Shown: one piece after another, positions 49,365 to 58,363 of the stretch
How positions within the stretch are numbered: position 1 is the first letter of the stretch
Layout: each line of letters starts with the position of its first letter
From: Geobacillus kaustophilus
GTDB taxonomy: Bacteria > Bacillota > Bacilli > Bacillales > Anoxybacillaceae
Assembly (NCBI RefSeq): GCF_000948285.1
Contig: NZ_JYBP01000003.1
Span: 3,038,001-3,102,000 of the forward strand
DNA: 64,000 nucleotides
Direction of reading: 5' to 3'
Made by a program: the position numbers and the translations under genes
Notes under the pieces: model-generated
The model's input: only the letters and a program-made list of their open reading frames with translations
What the model was told of the DNA's origin: nothing
The model's database searches: none

Positions 49365-50476
49365 CGGAGGCCCCCCACTAACGTCTCTTTCACCTTTTCC
49401 ACTCTCGCTTCCCATGAATGTTTCGCCATAAACGTCTGAGCAATGCGCGAGCGGCATTCCTCGAGTGCGTCAGCCATCTTGGCGATCGCTTCCGCCATCG
49501 ACGACGGGTTGTCGTCGCAAATGACGCCGTACCCATCCGCTTCAATCAACCGCTTTTGCGCCGAGCAAGCGGTGGCGACGATCGGCAAGCCGCTCGACAA
49601 GTAGTCAACGAGCTTAACCGGGACGGAAAAATCGTTGTATTCGCTCCTCCGCCGCGGGATGAAGGCGAAATCCATCTCCGCATACAAACGGTCGAGCGCT
49701 TCGCCGCTGACGTGCTCGACGCGCACTTGCAAGGCGGCAAGCTCCTCTTTCACCGCCAGCGGCTGTCGCTCGTACTCGTCTTTTCGGCAGACGACGGTGA
49801 GCGAAACGAGCGGCTCACGGCGGTTGGCCAAGCGAATCGCTTCCAGCAGAAGCGGAAGCCCGTAGTCGGCATTGTTGATGCCGCCAACATAAATGGCATT
49901 CAGCGGCTGTTTCGCCTCTTGAGTCCGCTGCAGTGGCTTTTGTTTCCCCCCCGGCGGCAAATCAACCATCGGACGCCGGATCGCGACGTATTTTCCCATT
50001 TCGAGGCTCGGCAAAAAGATGACATCGCAGTACCGCTCGTAAAACCGCTCTTCCCAACGGTACATCATTTGCATGGCCGCTTTTTTCCAACCGCGGAGCG
50101 GATACAAATCAGGGAACTTCCAATACACATCGCGGTAAAAAACGCCGATGGGAACGTTGCGGGCTTTCAGGTAGCGGAGCACGTCCCGGTCGACGAACGG
50201 GCGTTGCGGCCGGTGCCCTGGGTCGGTCAGCCAAAGCGGAATCGTCTGGTTTTCCATATAGCAAAACCAGACGTCATCGAGCTTGCCTTGGCCGCGAAGC
50301 TCTTGAAATTGCTTCTCCCGCTCGGCTGACGTGCCGGCGATCAGAAGAACATCCACTCCCTCCTTTGCTCCCCAGCGCAAAAACGCCTGATGCATTTCAT
50401 ACGGCCGCAGCTTTGACCCGCTGTTTCGTTCTGACGCGAGCGAAAAAGGATAATAAATCAATACGGTTTTCATCAT
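49361..50476 (-). CDS. Glycosyltransferase (GT4-like)
   Basis: 371 residues from MMKTVLIYYPFSLASERNSG; a second ATG three bases on is possible. The motifs SGSKLRPYEMHQAFLRWG, GVFYRDVYWKFPDLYPLRGW, LPPGG and AIYVGGINNADYGLPLLLEA lead to DFSVPVKLVDYLSSGLPIVA, a GT4-type donor site. It lies between the Wzy-like polymerase and a second GT4 gene with overlaps. The sugar specificity is unknown. Confidence 0.85.
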   Translation of the reverse strand: MMKTVLIYYPFSLASERNSGSKLRPYEMHQAFLRWGAKEGVDVLLIAGTSAEREKQFQELRGQGKLDDVWFCYMENQTIPLWLTDPGHRPQRPFVDRDVLRYLKARNVPIGVFYRDVYWKFPDLYPLRGWKKAAMQMMYRWEERFYERYCDVIFLPSLEMGKYVAIRRPMVDLPPGGKQKPLQRTQEAKQPLNAIYVGGINNADYGLPLLLEAIRLANRREPLVSLTVVCRKDEYERQPLAVKEELAALQVRVEHVSGEALDRLYAEMDFAFIPRRRSEYNDFSVPVKLVDYLSSGLPIVATACSAQKRLIEADGYGVICDDNPSSMAEAIAKMADALEECRSRIAQTFMAKHSWEARVEKVKETLVGGLR

Positions 50477-51865
50477 TCATCCCTCATCGGTTATTCGCCT
50501 TTTCGTTGCAAGCCATGCCCGCACATCTCCCTGCACGCGCAGCCATAACGCCATTCCGCCAAACAGCGCCACAAGCAGCACCCAGGTCGGATTGAACAAA
50601 AAGTCGGTAAATCCACCGACAATCGTGCGGGGAATGTTGATGGAAAAATAAACGAACAAACTTAAAAACAAAGGATTTTTTGGCAGCCGTAGAAAACCAA
50701 TGTACAACAGCTGTGTCACGACGGCGACATAGAGCGTGCCGACGACGATTCCCACATAGCCGAAGTTCGCATACGCCTCAGCGACAAAAAGCGTGTTGAG
50801 CACTCCTCCTGTCCCGTCTTCGATCCGCTCCGGAAACACGTGCGCCATCACCAGGCGGGCGGAACGGACGTTCTCGACGTCAAACAGCCCCGTCAACATC
50901 GAAGGCAAGCTTTTTCCGTAAAGGAACGGCAGCGCTTCGCCGAACAAATTCAAATGAAGAAACGTCGGCGCGATTTGCGCCAAAATCATGCGGCCGATCG
51001 GGCCTTTGTTGTAGGACAAAAAAGTGGTGACATCCTGAACCCCTTGAATGACAATATACATGCCGACGAGCACCGCCGCCCCCACCCCGCCGTACAGCGC
51101 CAGTTTCGCTGCCGACAACTTTGTTTTTCCAATGTAAATGCGAATAAGCAAAAACATCATCACGTAAAAGAAAATGGGCGATTTGGCCAAATCGTACACA
51201 TTGACAAACACCGCCCCAACGAATAAGCAGGCGAACAACAGCTTCCACCGCCACTCGTTCGTCAGCACGGCAAACAAATAGGCAGCAAACGACAAAAGCG
51301 GCGTGAGCGTGATGGCGAAAATGTTGCGAAACAGCACGTTCCCGGCAAAATGGCGCGACGCCTCAACGCGCAGCGCAGCCAAGCTCTCGTCCGTCCCTGT
51401 CAAGAGCGCAAACACCGGAATCGTCGGCGTTTTCCAAATCATATACGCAATGGCGGCAAAACTGAGCAGCGACAGCGCCAAAAACGTATAAAACACTTGG
51501 CTGCCCGTCGCTCCTGCCAGCGGGGACAGCGGCTTTTGCAAGTAGGCGCGAAACTCCTGCCTCGCTTCAAATCCACACAACCTTGAAACGACCACCATCG
51601 ACAGCGGGAACACGATCATAACGAAGCTGACGACGAGAAACCCGATCTGCCGGTATTCCTCGGGCCGAAACAACTTGCGAATCATGTAGTAATCATCTAT
51701 TCCCAATGCGATCAGCAGCGCGCCGATGAAGCTCGACAGAAGGAACGAGTAATAGTACACAATCGACACTAGGTTGGGCGCCGTCCATGAAAGCGTCCCC
51801 GCTGCATAGCGAAACATCAAGGTGGAGGCGACAAAAACCATCAGCCAGATCAACACGTCCAACAT
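50477..51865 (-). CDS. Wzy-like oligosaccharide repeat-unit polymerase
   Basis: 462 residues with about ten to twelve membrane helices (for example LIWLMVFVASTLMFRYAAGT, IGFLVVSFVMIVFPLSMVVV, LYGGVGAAVLVGMYIVIQGV, FGYVGIVVGTLYVAVVTQLL). A large loop with FLSYNKGPIGRMILAQIAPT and FGEALPFLYGKSLPS fits O-antigen/teichuronic-type polymerases. It would join lipid-linked repeats outside the membrane after Wzx flipping. The assignment is by topology and context, since the family is poorly conserved. Confidence 0.8.
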   Translation of the reverse strand: MLDVLIWLMVFVASTLMFRYAAGTLSWTAPNLVSIVYYYSFLLSSFIGALLIALGIDDYYMIRKLFRPEEYRQIGFLVVSFVMIVFPLSMVVVSRLCGFEARQEFRAYLQKPLSPLAGATGSQVFYTFLALSLLSFAAIAYMIWKTPTIPVFALLTGTDESLAALRVEASRHFAGNVLFRNIFAITLTPLLSFAAYLFAVLTNEWRWKLLFACLFVGAVFVNVYDLAKSPIFFYVMMFLLIRIYIGKTKLSAAKLALYGGVGAAVLVGMYIVIQGVQDVTTFLSYNKGPIGRMILAQIAPTFLHLNLFGEALPFLYGKSLPSMLTGLFDVENVRSARLVMAHVFPERIEDGTGGVLNTLFVAEAYANFGYVGIVVGTLYVAVVTQLLYIGFLRLPKNPLFLSLFVYFSINIPRTIVGGFTDFLFNPTWVLLVALFGGMALWLRVQGDVRAWLATKRRITDEG

Positions 51866-51877
51866 ACCGACGCACCC

Positions 51878-52936
51878 TTATCTCTGTCCGATCGCCGCCA
51901 CGATTTTCTCCGCCGCATGCCCATCGCCAAAGACGTCCGCATAAACAGGGGAGACTTCCTTGTAGACCGCCGCGACGATCTTCTCGCGGTCCGTGCCGGT
52001 TAAGATGTTCGCACCGCCTTCCAGCGTTTCGACCCATTCGGTTTGTTCGCGCACCGTCACGCAAGGCACGCGGAGAAAATATGCCTCCTTTTGCACGCCC
52101 CCCGAATCAGTGATGATTTTTTTCGCTCCGCTCTCAAGCCGAAGCATGTCCAAATAGCCGACCGGATCGATCAGCTGAAGCCCCGGAATCGCCGAAGCAT
52201 CCAAGCCGTATTCCTCGAGCTTATGCCGCGTCCGCGGATGAATCGGCCATACTTTCGTTCCTTCGATGTCGGCAAAAGCAGCCAAAATGGCTTTCAATTT
52301 GTCAGGGTCATCGGTATTTTCCGCCCGGTGAATCGTGATCAAGTAGTACGATTTCTCCGCCAGCGACAAATCATCCAAAATCGTCGATTGGCGCTGCGCG
52401 AGCTCTTTGTTGTACAAAATGGCGTCATACATGACGTCGCCGACGTTCCAGACGTTTCGCGTAATATTTTCATTTCGCAAGTTTTCTACGGCCGTCTCCG
52501 TTGGGCAAAATAAGAGCTCAGACACATGGTCGGTCATGATGCGGTTGATTTCTTCCGGCATTTGCTTGTTGAAGCTGCGCAGCCCGGCCTCCACGTGGAT
52601 GACCGGAATGTGCAGCTTCGCCGCGACCAACGCGCCGGCGAGCGTCGAGTTCGTATCGCCGTAGACGAGCACATAATCCGGTTTTTCCTGCATGACAATT
52701 TCCTCAATTTTGATCAGCATTTCCCCCGTTTGCTTTCCATGGCTGCCTGAACCCACCCCAAGATAGTAGTCAGGCGTCGGAATGTTCAACTCCTCAAAAA
52801 AAATGGCCGACATATTCGGGTCATAGTGCTGCCCGGTATGGATCAGCACTTCGGTATATTGTTTTCGCAAGACGCGCGAGACGGGGGCAGCTTTGATAAA
52901 CTGCGGTCTGGCGCCTAACACGGTGGCGATTTTCAC
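51878..52936 (-). CDS. UDP-GlcNAc3NAcA 2-epimerase (WbpI-type) or UDP-GlcNAc 2-epimerase
   Basis: 352 residues, GTG start eight bases after AGGAGG: (M)KIATVLGARPQFIKAAPV. Non-hydrolysing 2-epimerase motifs are LIHTGQHYDPNMSAIFFEEL, LVYGDTNSTLAGALVAAKLH, VIHVEAGLRSFNKQMPEEIN and IITDSGGVQKEAYFLRVPCV. The 'SFNKQMPEEINRIMTDHVSELLF' region and the surrounding wbpA/B/D/E homologues favour WbpI, which makes UDP-ManNAc3NAcA. B. subtilis has MnaA (UDP-GlcNAc 2-epimerase) in this neighbourhood, which is the alternative. Confidence 0.88.
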   Translation of the reverse strand: MKIATVLGARPQFIKAAPVSRVLRKQYTEVLIHTGQHYDPNMSAIFFEELNIPTPDYYLGVGSGSHGKQTGEMLIKIEEIVMQEKPDYVLVYGDTNSTLAGALVAAKLHIPVIHVEAGLRSFNKQMPEEINRIMTDHVSELLFCPTETAVENLRNENITRNVWNVGDVMYDAILYNKELAQRQSTILDDLSLAEKSYYLITIHRAENTDDPDKLKAILAAFADIEGTKVWPIHPRTRHKLEEYGLDASAIPGLQLIDPVGYLDMLRLESGAKKIITDSGGVQKEAYFLRVPCVTVREQTEWVETLEGGANILTGTDREKIVAAVYKEVSPVYADVFGDGHAAEKIVAAIGQR

Positions 52937-52968
52937 CCGAAACACCTCCTAGATCAGATGAGCGGTTA

Positions 52969-54417
52969 TCAAGTATTTTGCGCATTTTCGCCCTCGATCG
53001 TGCGCATCGGACGGCGCAAATCACGATCCACCCGGCTGGCAAAGAGCACGGCAATAAACAACCCCCAACCAGCGAGCACCCAGCCGTCAGCAAGCGGCGC
53101 ATGCTGGACGTAGACGATGACGATGAGGGCGAGCAATGTACCGACCAAAACCAAAGCCATCTTTTTCCACGACACCGGCACAGGATGCACTTGCTGGCTT
53201 TTGCGAAAAATGAAGGTCACAGCGACAATATACGTAATGAGGCTGGCCGCGACCGCCCCCCAGCTGAGCCAAAGCGGCACCAAAACGGCGTTCAACGCCA
53301 AATGAAGAAGCGCCGCTAGCGTGAACACCCTTGAAATATAGCCGGTTTCCTTTGTCAAGAACAAGCCGGTGGAAACAATCAAATAATAAAAGTTCAAAAA
53401 CGTGACGGCTGATAAAAACGGGATATAGGACGCTGCCTCTCGATATTCCGGTTTGAAAAACGTCTCTACAAGCCACGGGCTCACAGTGGCGATCAAAAGC
53501 AACCCAAACGCTCCAATGAGCAAAAGCGCCATATACACTTTCGCAAACAGCGCACGGCTTTCCGGCCGGTCTTTCATCGACATCGAATACGGACGCCACG
53601 CCATCTGCACGCCGCTCGTGATGAGCGTAATCACGGTCGCAAGCCGCAAGGCAACCCCAAACACCCCGACTTCCTCGAGCGACGCAAACCGTTGGATGAA
53701 AAACGTGCTGACGTTGGCGATCACCCAAAAGGCGAGCGAAGTCGGCACGAGCGGGGCGGCGTAGGCAAGCAGTTCCTTTAACACGTCAAGGCGCACGCGC
53801 CACACCATATACTTAACAGTCAAATGCAGCATCAACAAAAACACGAGCGCGCTGCTTATGAGCCGGCCGATGAGCAGCCCTTCCGGCGTCGCCGCGAACC
53901 ACCGAAGCGCCGCATACGACAGCACAGCGACAAGCAGCATTTTCACGAGCGTCCAAATCACGACTTTTTTCGTCTGAAATTCAAACCGCAGCACCGTTGT
54001 CGCCATGACGAAAATCGTATCGAGCAACAAGGTCGCTATACTGATGTACAGCAAATCGACATAGCGAGGTTCTTCAAACAGCGCACCTGCGATCCACGGA
54101 CCGGCCAAAACGACGGCCAAAAACAAGAGCGCGACGACAAACAGCCGGAAGTACATGACGTTGCGCACATACAAAAGGCGCTTCTCTTTGTCGTCCGTGT
54201 CGTAATAGTAAAAAGAGAGCGCCGAATCCGTGCCGAAAATGACGAGAAACGTCAGCATCGACGTCCATTGGTCGATCAAGTAGACCGCCCCGTACTGCGC
54301 TTTGGACAAATAGCTTGTATAAATCGGCAACATCAAAAAGGCAATCAGCTTCGTGCCGACGTTCATAAACGCGTAAAGGAGCGAATCCGCTCCTAAACGC
54401 TTGAATGCCGAGAACAA
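52969..54417 (-). CDS. Wzx-type polysaccharide flippase
   Basis: 482 residues, TTG start. The protein has fourteen or so membrane helices of the MATE/PST family: DSLLYAFMNVGTKLIAFLML, IYTSYLSKAQYGAVYLIDQW, FFIQRFASLEEVGVFGVALR and MAWRPYSMSMKDRPESRALF. It moves undecaprenyl-linked repeats across the membrane for the Wzy-like polymerase. It lies directly after the acetyltransferase gene. Confidence 0.92.
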   Translation of the reverse strand: MFSAFKRLGADSLLYAFMNVGTKLIAFLMLPIYTSYLSKAQYGAVYLIDQWTSMLTFLVIFGTDSALSFYYYDTDDKEKRLLYVRNVMYFRLFVVALLFLAVVLAGPWIAGALFEEPRYVDLLYISIATLLLDTIFVMATTVLRFEFQTKKVVIWTLVKMLLVAVLSYAALRWFAATPEGLLIGRLISSALVFLLMLHLTVKYMVWRVRLDVLKELLAYAAPLVPTSLAFWVIANVSTFFIQRFASLEEVGVFGVALRLATVITLITSGVQMAWRPYSMSMKDRPESRALFAKVYMALLLIGAFGLLLIATVSPWLVETFFKPEYREAASYIPFLSAVTFLNFYYLIVSTGLFLTKETGYISRVFTLAALLHLALNAVLVPLWLSWGAVAASLITYIVAVTFIFRKSQQVHPVPVSWKKMALVLVGTLLALIVIVYVQHAPLADGWVLAGWGLFIAVLFASRVDRDLRRPMRTIEGENAQNT

Positions 54418-54418
54418 T

Positions 54419-55150
54419 TTATAACAACTCCCGCTCGTCGACCATTTTGCTGAAGCGCGCCGGGAATCCTTTCACGACCGTCTTCGGTTCCGTATCTTTC
54501 GTGACGAGCGCCCCAGCGGCGACAAACGTCTCTTCCGCCACCGTCACGCCCGGCAGCAAAATCGCCCCGCCCCCGACGCGCGCCCCGCGCTTGACAGTCG
54601 CCCCTTTGATTTTGGCGAACCGTTCTTCCGTCCGCCCCATGTAGTTGTCATTGGTCGTCGTGACGCACGGGGCGATGAACACATGGTCTTCGAGCGTCGT
54701 GTAGGCAGTGATGTAGGAGTTCGACTGGATTTTCGTCCGATCGCCGATTCGGACGTGGTTTTCCACGCACACCCCGCGCCCGACGATCACATATTGGCCG
54801 ATGTGCACGTTTTCGCGCACGCTCGCCAAATCAGCGATCAATGTGTAGGCGCCGATCGTCGCTCCTCGATAGATGACGGCGTTGGCGCCGATCGTGCAAT
54901 GGTCGCCGATGACAAGCGGCGGCAACTCGCCCGACAGCTTGACGGTGCTCGTTTTCGCCGGTTTCGGCGGTTTGCCGAGCACCGCACCGTCGGCGATCGT
55001 CACGCCGTCGCCGATGACGGTTCCTTCGTGAATCGTGACGCGATGGCCGATTTTGACGTCGTTTCCGATTTTTACATTCGCCTCGATGACAGTGAAATGG
55101 CCGATTTCGACACGTTCACCGCAAACGACAGAGGGATCGACAACGTTCAT
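54419..55150 (-). CDS. WbpD-like N-acetyltransferase (left-handed beta helix)
   Basis: 243 residues of hexapeptide repeats (GNDVKIGHRVTIHEGTVIGD, GDHCTIGANAVIYRGATIGA, VRIGDRTKIQSNSYITAYTT, DHVFIAPCVTTTNDNYMGRT). The 'FIAPCVTTTNDNYMGR' loop is typical of WbpD/WlbB-type acetyltransferases, which use acetyl-CoA to acetylate the 3-amino group of UDP-GlcNAc3NA. It lies between the wbpA and wzx homologues, and completes the UDP-GlcNAc3NAcA pathway. Confidence 0.88.
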   Translation of the reverse strand: MNVVDPSVVCGERVEIGHFTVIEANVKIGNDVKIGHRVTIHEGTVIGDGVTIADGAVLGKPPKPAKTSTVKLSGELPPLVIGDHCTIGANAVIYRGATIGAYTLIADLASVRENVHIGQYVIVGRGVCVENHVRIGDRTKIQSNSYITAYTTLEDHVFIAPCVTTTNDNYMGRTEERFAKIKGATVKRGARVGGGAILLPGVTVAEETFVAAGALVTKDTEPKTVVKGFPARFSKMVDERELL

Positions 55151-55167
55151 GGTTTCGTCTCCTTCGC

Positions 55168-56481
55168 TTACAATTTGACGTATTTCACTGGCTTCGACAC
55201 GTCTTTCATGGCGTTGCGCGTATCAAATACGACCCGGCTGTGGCGAGCAACCATCTCATAGTCAATGTTGGAGTGGTCGGTCGTGATCAAGACAAGATCT
55301 GACTGCTCAAGCAGTTCCGGCGTCAGTTCGACCGTCTCAATGACGCGGTTGCACGCCCGGAACGACGGCACATACGGGTCGACGACGGCAAATTCCGCCC
55401 CGTATTGTTCGAGCAGCTCGACGATTTTCAACACCGGCGATTCACGCACATCGTCGATGTCTTTTTTGTAGGCGACGCCGAGCACCGTCACTTTCGAACC
55501 GCGCAACGCCTTCCCTTCTTCGTTCAAAATAAGCATCGCGCGGTTGACGACATATTCCGGCATCGCGTTGTTGATTTCACCGGCCAGCTCGATCAAGCGT
55601 GTATGGTAGTTGTATTCGCGCGCTTTCCATGTCAAATAAAACGGGTCGATCGGAATGCAATGGCCGCCAAGCCCCGGGCCCGGGTAAAACGCCATAAATC
55701 CGTACGGCTTCGTCTTCGCCGCATCGATCACTTCCCAAACATCAATGCCCATCCGTTCACACAAAATGGCCATTTCGTTCGCCAATGCGATGTTGATATG
55801 GCGGAACGTGTTCTCAAAAATTTTCTCCATTTCCGCGACCGCCGGGCTGGACACTTCGTGCACGTCTCCTTCGAGCACAGCGCGATACATCGCCGCCGCC
55901 ACTTTCGTGCACGTTTTCGTCACGCCGCCGACGACTTTCGGCGTATTTTTCGTCTTAAACTGCTTGTTGCCTGGGTCGACCCGCTCCGGTGAATAGGCAA
56001 CAAACACCGTTTCCCCGACGACAAGCCCTTTCTTCTCCAACGCTGGTTTGACAATTTCTTCGGTTGTCCCCGGATAGGTCGTTGATTCCAAAACGACAAG
56101 CATTCCTTCATGGGCGTATTTGGCGACTTCGTTCGCCGAGTTTTCGACGTAGGACGTATCCGGCTGGTGATGCTCATCGAGCGGGGTCGGCACCGCGATC
56201 GCCACGGCGTCGACTTCCGCGATGCGGGCGTAGTCGGTCGTCGCCACGAGCCGCCCTTGTTTGACCATCTCATGCAAATCTTCATCGACGACATCGCCGA
56301 TGTAGTTGATCCCGTTGTTTACTTGATCGACGCGGCTTTGTTGGATGTCAAAGCCGATGACATGAAACCCTGCTTTCGCTTTTTCGACCGCCAGCGGCAA
56401 CCCGACGTAGCCAAGCCCGACCACGCCGATGACCGCGTCGCGTTTCTCAAATTTTTGCAACAGCCGTTCCGCGTAGTTCAT
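55168..56481 (-). CDS. UDP-GlcNAc 6-dehydrogenase (WbpA-type)
   Basis: 437 residues. The NAD-binding motif IGVVGLGYVGLPLAVEKAKA is followed by VAIAVPTPLDEHHQPDTSYV, ESTTYPGTTEEIVKPALE, and the catalytic region MAFYPGPGLGGHCIPIDPFY with the nucleophilic Cys. The C-terminal UDP-binding part is VLGVAYKKDIDDVRESPVLK. It oxidises C6 of UDP-GlcNAc to the uronic acid. The 'GHCIPIDPFYLTWKAREY' variant fits the WbpA class better than UDP-glucose dehydrogenases. Confidence 0.92.
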   Translation of the reverse strand: MNYAERLLQKFEKRDAVIGVVGLGYVGLPLAVEKAKAGFHVIGFDIQQSRVDQVNNGINYIGDVVDEDLHEMVKQGRLVATTDYARIAEVDAVAIAVPTPLDEHHQPDTSYVENSANEVAKYAHEGMLVVLESTTYPGTTEEIVKPALEKKGLVVGETVFVAYSPERVDPGNKQFKTKNTPKVVGGVTKTCTKVAAAMYRAVLEGDVHEVSSPAVAEMEKIFENTFRHINIALANEMAILCERMGIDVWEVIDAAKTKPYGFMAFYPGPGLGGHCIPIDPFYLTWKAREYNYHTRLIELAGEINNAMPEYVVNRAMLILNEEGKALRGSKVTVLGVAYKKDIDDVRESPVLKIVELLEQYGAEFAVVDPYVPSFRACNRVIETVELTPELLEQSDLVLITTDHSNIDYEMVARHSRVVFDTRNAMKDVSKPVKYVKL

Positions 56482-56497
56482 TCGCTCCCATTCCTTT

Positions 56498-57511
56498 CTA
56501 TTCAGATAGTTGTACTCTTGTCCCCGTTTCCGCCGAACGCAAAATCGCTTCGATCAGTCGAACAGGAGCCAATCCGTCAAAACCAGTGACGATCGGCTCG
56601 CGGTCTTCGCGAATCGCTTGCACCATATCTTCAATGATCCATTGATGCCCCGGCTTGCCAAACGGATCGGCGTTGATCTCGTCGATAAGCTTTGCCCGTT
56701 CTTCCTCGCTGACGCCTTCCGCCTCCCACGTCTCGATAAAGTTGGCCGTCCGGCCGCCGATTTTCACCGATGCCTTTTCGCCGAAAATGGCGATCGATTC
56801 TTCCAAGTTTTGCGGATAAATCGTCGTCGCCGCTTCAATGACGCCAAGCGCCCCGTTCTCGAACTCGACGACCGCCGCCGCAACGTCTTCCGTTTCGATT
56901 TTGCGCAGACGGGTCGCGGCCATCGCCTGCACTGCCTTTATCGGTCCCATGAGCCAAAGAAGCAAATCCAAATTGTGAATCGCTTGGTTCATCAAGACAC
57001 CGCCATCGAACTCTTTCGTCCCCCGCCACGCCGCTTGATCATAATAGGCTTGATTTCGATTCCAGCGCACCGTGGCGTTCGCATGGCTCAGTTTCCCGAA
57101 CATGCCGCGCTCCATCGCCTCTTTCAGCTTCCGAATCGCCGGACGGAAGCGGTTTGGATGGACGACCGCAAGCTTCACGCCATATTCCTTCGTCGCGCGG
57201 ATCATCTCTTCAGCGTCGCGTGTGCGAAGAGCCATCGGTTTTTCCACAATGATATGGCGGCGATAGCGGGCCGCCAGTTTGGCCAGCGGCGCGTGCAACC
57301 CGGATGGAACACAAATGTTGATGACATCGATCTGTTCGTTCTCCTTCAACATCGTCTCCATATCAGTATAAACAGGAACGCCCGACACGTCGCGCAAACG
57401 TTCGGGGTTCGTGTCGCAAACCGCCGCCAGTTCAGCGCCGTCCGCCTTTTCAATGGCATCGATATGTTTTTTGGCGATATGCCCCATGCCGACAATGGCA
57501 AAACGGATCAT
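56498..57511 (-). CDS. Gfo/Idh/MocA oxidoreductase (WbpB-type)
   Basis: 337 residues from MIRFAIVGMGHIAKKHIDAI; GAGGAGG is upstream and the ATG overlaps the stop of the Wzz-like gene (ATGA). Family motifs are NICVPSGLHAPLAKLAARYR, HIIVEKPMALRTRDAEEMI, AVVHPNRFRPAIRKLKEAME and GGVLMNQAIHNLDLLLWLMG. It would oxidise the 3-OH of UDP-GlcNAcA to the 3-keto form for transamination by the WbpE homologue, with NAD recycling. Confidence 0.9.
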   Translation of the reverse strand: MIRFAIVGMGHIAKKHIDAIEKADGAELAAVCDTNPERLRDVSGVPVYTDMETMLKENEQIDVINICVPSGLHAPLAKLAARYRRHIIVEKPMALRTRDAEEMIRATKEYGVKLAVVHPNRFRPAIRKLKEAMERGMFGKLSHANATVRWNRNQAYYDQAAWRGTKEFDGGVLMNQAIHNLDLLLWLMGPIKAVQAMAATRLRKIETEDVAAAVVEFENGALGVIEAATTIYPQNLEESIAIFGEKASVKIGGRTANFIETWEAEGVSEEERAKLIDEINADPFGKPGHQWIIEDMVQAIREDREPIVTGFDGLAPVRLIEAILRSAETGTRVQLSE

Positions 57512-58257
57512 GAAGAATAGTACCTCCTCGCGTCCAATATATACTTCCAAAGCACGAGCCAAACGACCGTCAAAAACAGGCCGAGGACAAGGCCGATCGC
57601 CGCAAGCTGCGCCGTATACGTTTTCGATTTCGCCACCGTTTCCGACAAGACAGCAGGTTTTTCGTAAAAGACAAGATTGCCGCGGATGCGATTGACGCGC
57701 TCCATCACTTCAGTCAAATTGTTTTCCGACTCGACCAATAAATCGCTGATGTCATTGAGCTGTTCCGGATTCAAGCGGCCCGACTGCACTTGTTCACTAT
57801 AATAATCAACTTTTTGCCGCAACGTGCGCTCCCGTTCTTCCAACGCACGCAAGTATTTCGTCGTGACATCAATCCGCTCTTGCGAATGGCGCTCGAGCTC
57901 CTTGCTGTATTCCGACACCACCCGCTTCAATTCACGGTTTATGGCTTGTTCATTGTCGCCTTTGATCGTTAGTTGCACGTACTGTTCCTCCGGAACGACG
58001 ACATCCAAGTTTTTCACATCAGGAAACTTCGCCTCTATATTTTTCGGATCCGTCAACTCTTTGACGTCAATCGATCCGGTAAACACGACAGCTTTCCCCG
58101 TATACTTCTCCCCCTGCAGCAAAAGCCGCCCTGCGATGACGGTCAAAACGATCATTGCAAGCGGAACGACAAGAAACCACCATTTTCGCTGCCAAAAAAA
58201 GCGCAAATATTCGTATAGCACAAACGGTCGTTTTTCCGCCGCCAATCCGGCCACCAT
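57508..58257 (-). CDS. Wzz-like chain-length / polysaccharide co-polymerase protein
   Basis: 249 residues. An N-terminal membrane helix (WWFLVVPLAMIVLTVIAGRL) and a C-terminal one (LAAIGLVLGLFLTVVWLVLW) flank an extracytoplasmic, coiled-coil-rich region (INRELKRVVSEYSKELERHS). This is the Wzz/YveK topology. No cognate tyrosine kinase is seen nearby. It may set polymer length. The start is uncertain: the ATG at 58257 is very near AAGGG. Confidence 0.8.
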   Translation of the reverse strand: MVAGLAAEKRPFVLYEYLRFFWQRKWWFLVVPLAMIVLTVIAGRLLLQGEKYTGKAVVFTGSIDVKELTDPKNIEAKFPDVKNLDVVVPEEQYVQLTIKGDNEQAINRELKRVVSEYSKELERHSQERIDVTTKYLRALEERERTLRQKVDYYSEQVQSGRLNPEQLNDISDLLVESENNLTEVMERVNRIRGNLVFYEKPAVLSETVAKSKTYTAQLAAIGLVLGLFLTVVWLVLWKYILDARRYYSS

Positions 58258-58363
58258 CCCTTAACATAAAATAACAAAGTTTTGCGAACAAAACAAATGA
58301 TCCAACGCCAAAGAAAACGCCATTGCTGTGCGCAAGTGACGTTTCCTTTAGCCGATTGGGTGA

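Noticed and set aside
56510..57520. A 336-codon plus-strand open frame opposite the WbpB-type gene
   Set aside because: It mirrors a gene with clear Gfo/Idh/MocA motifs; composition is typical of an antisense shadow.
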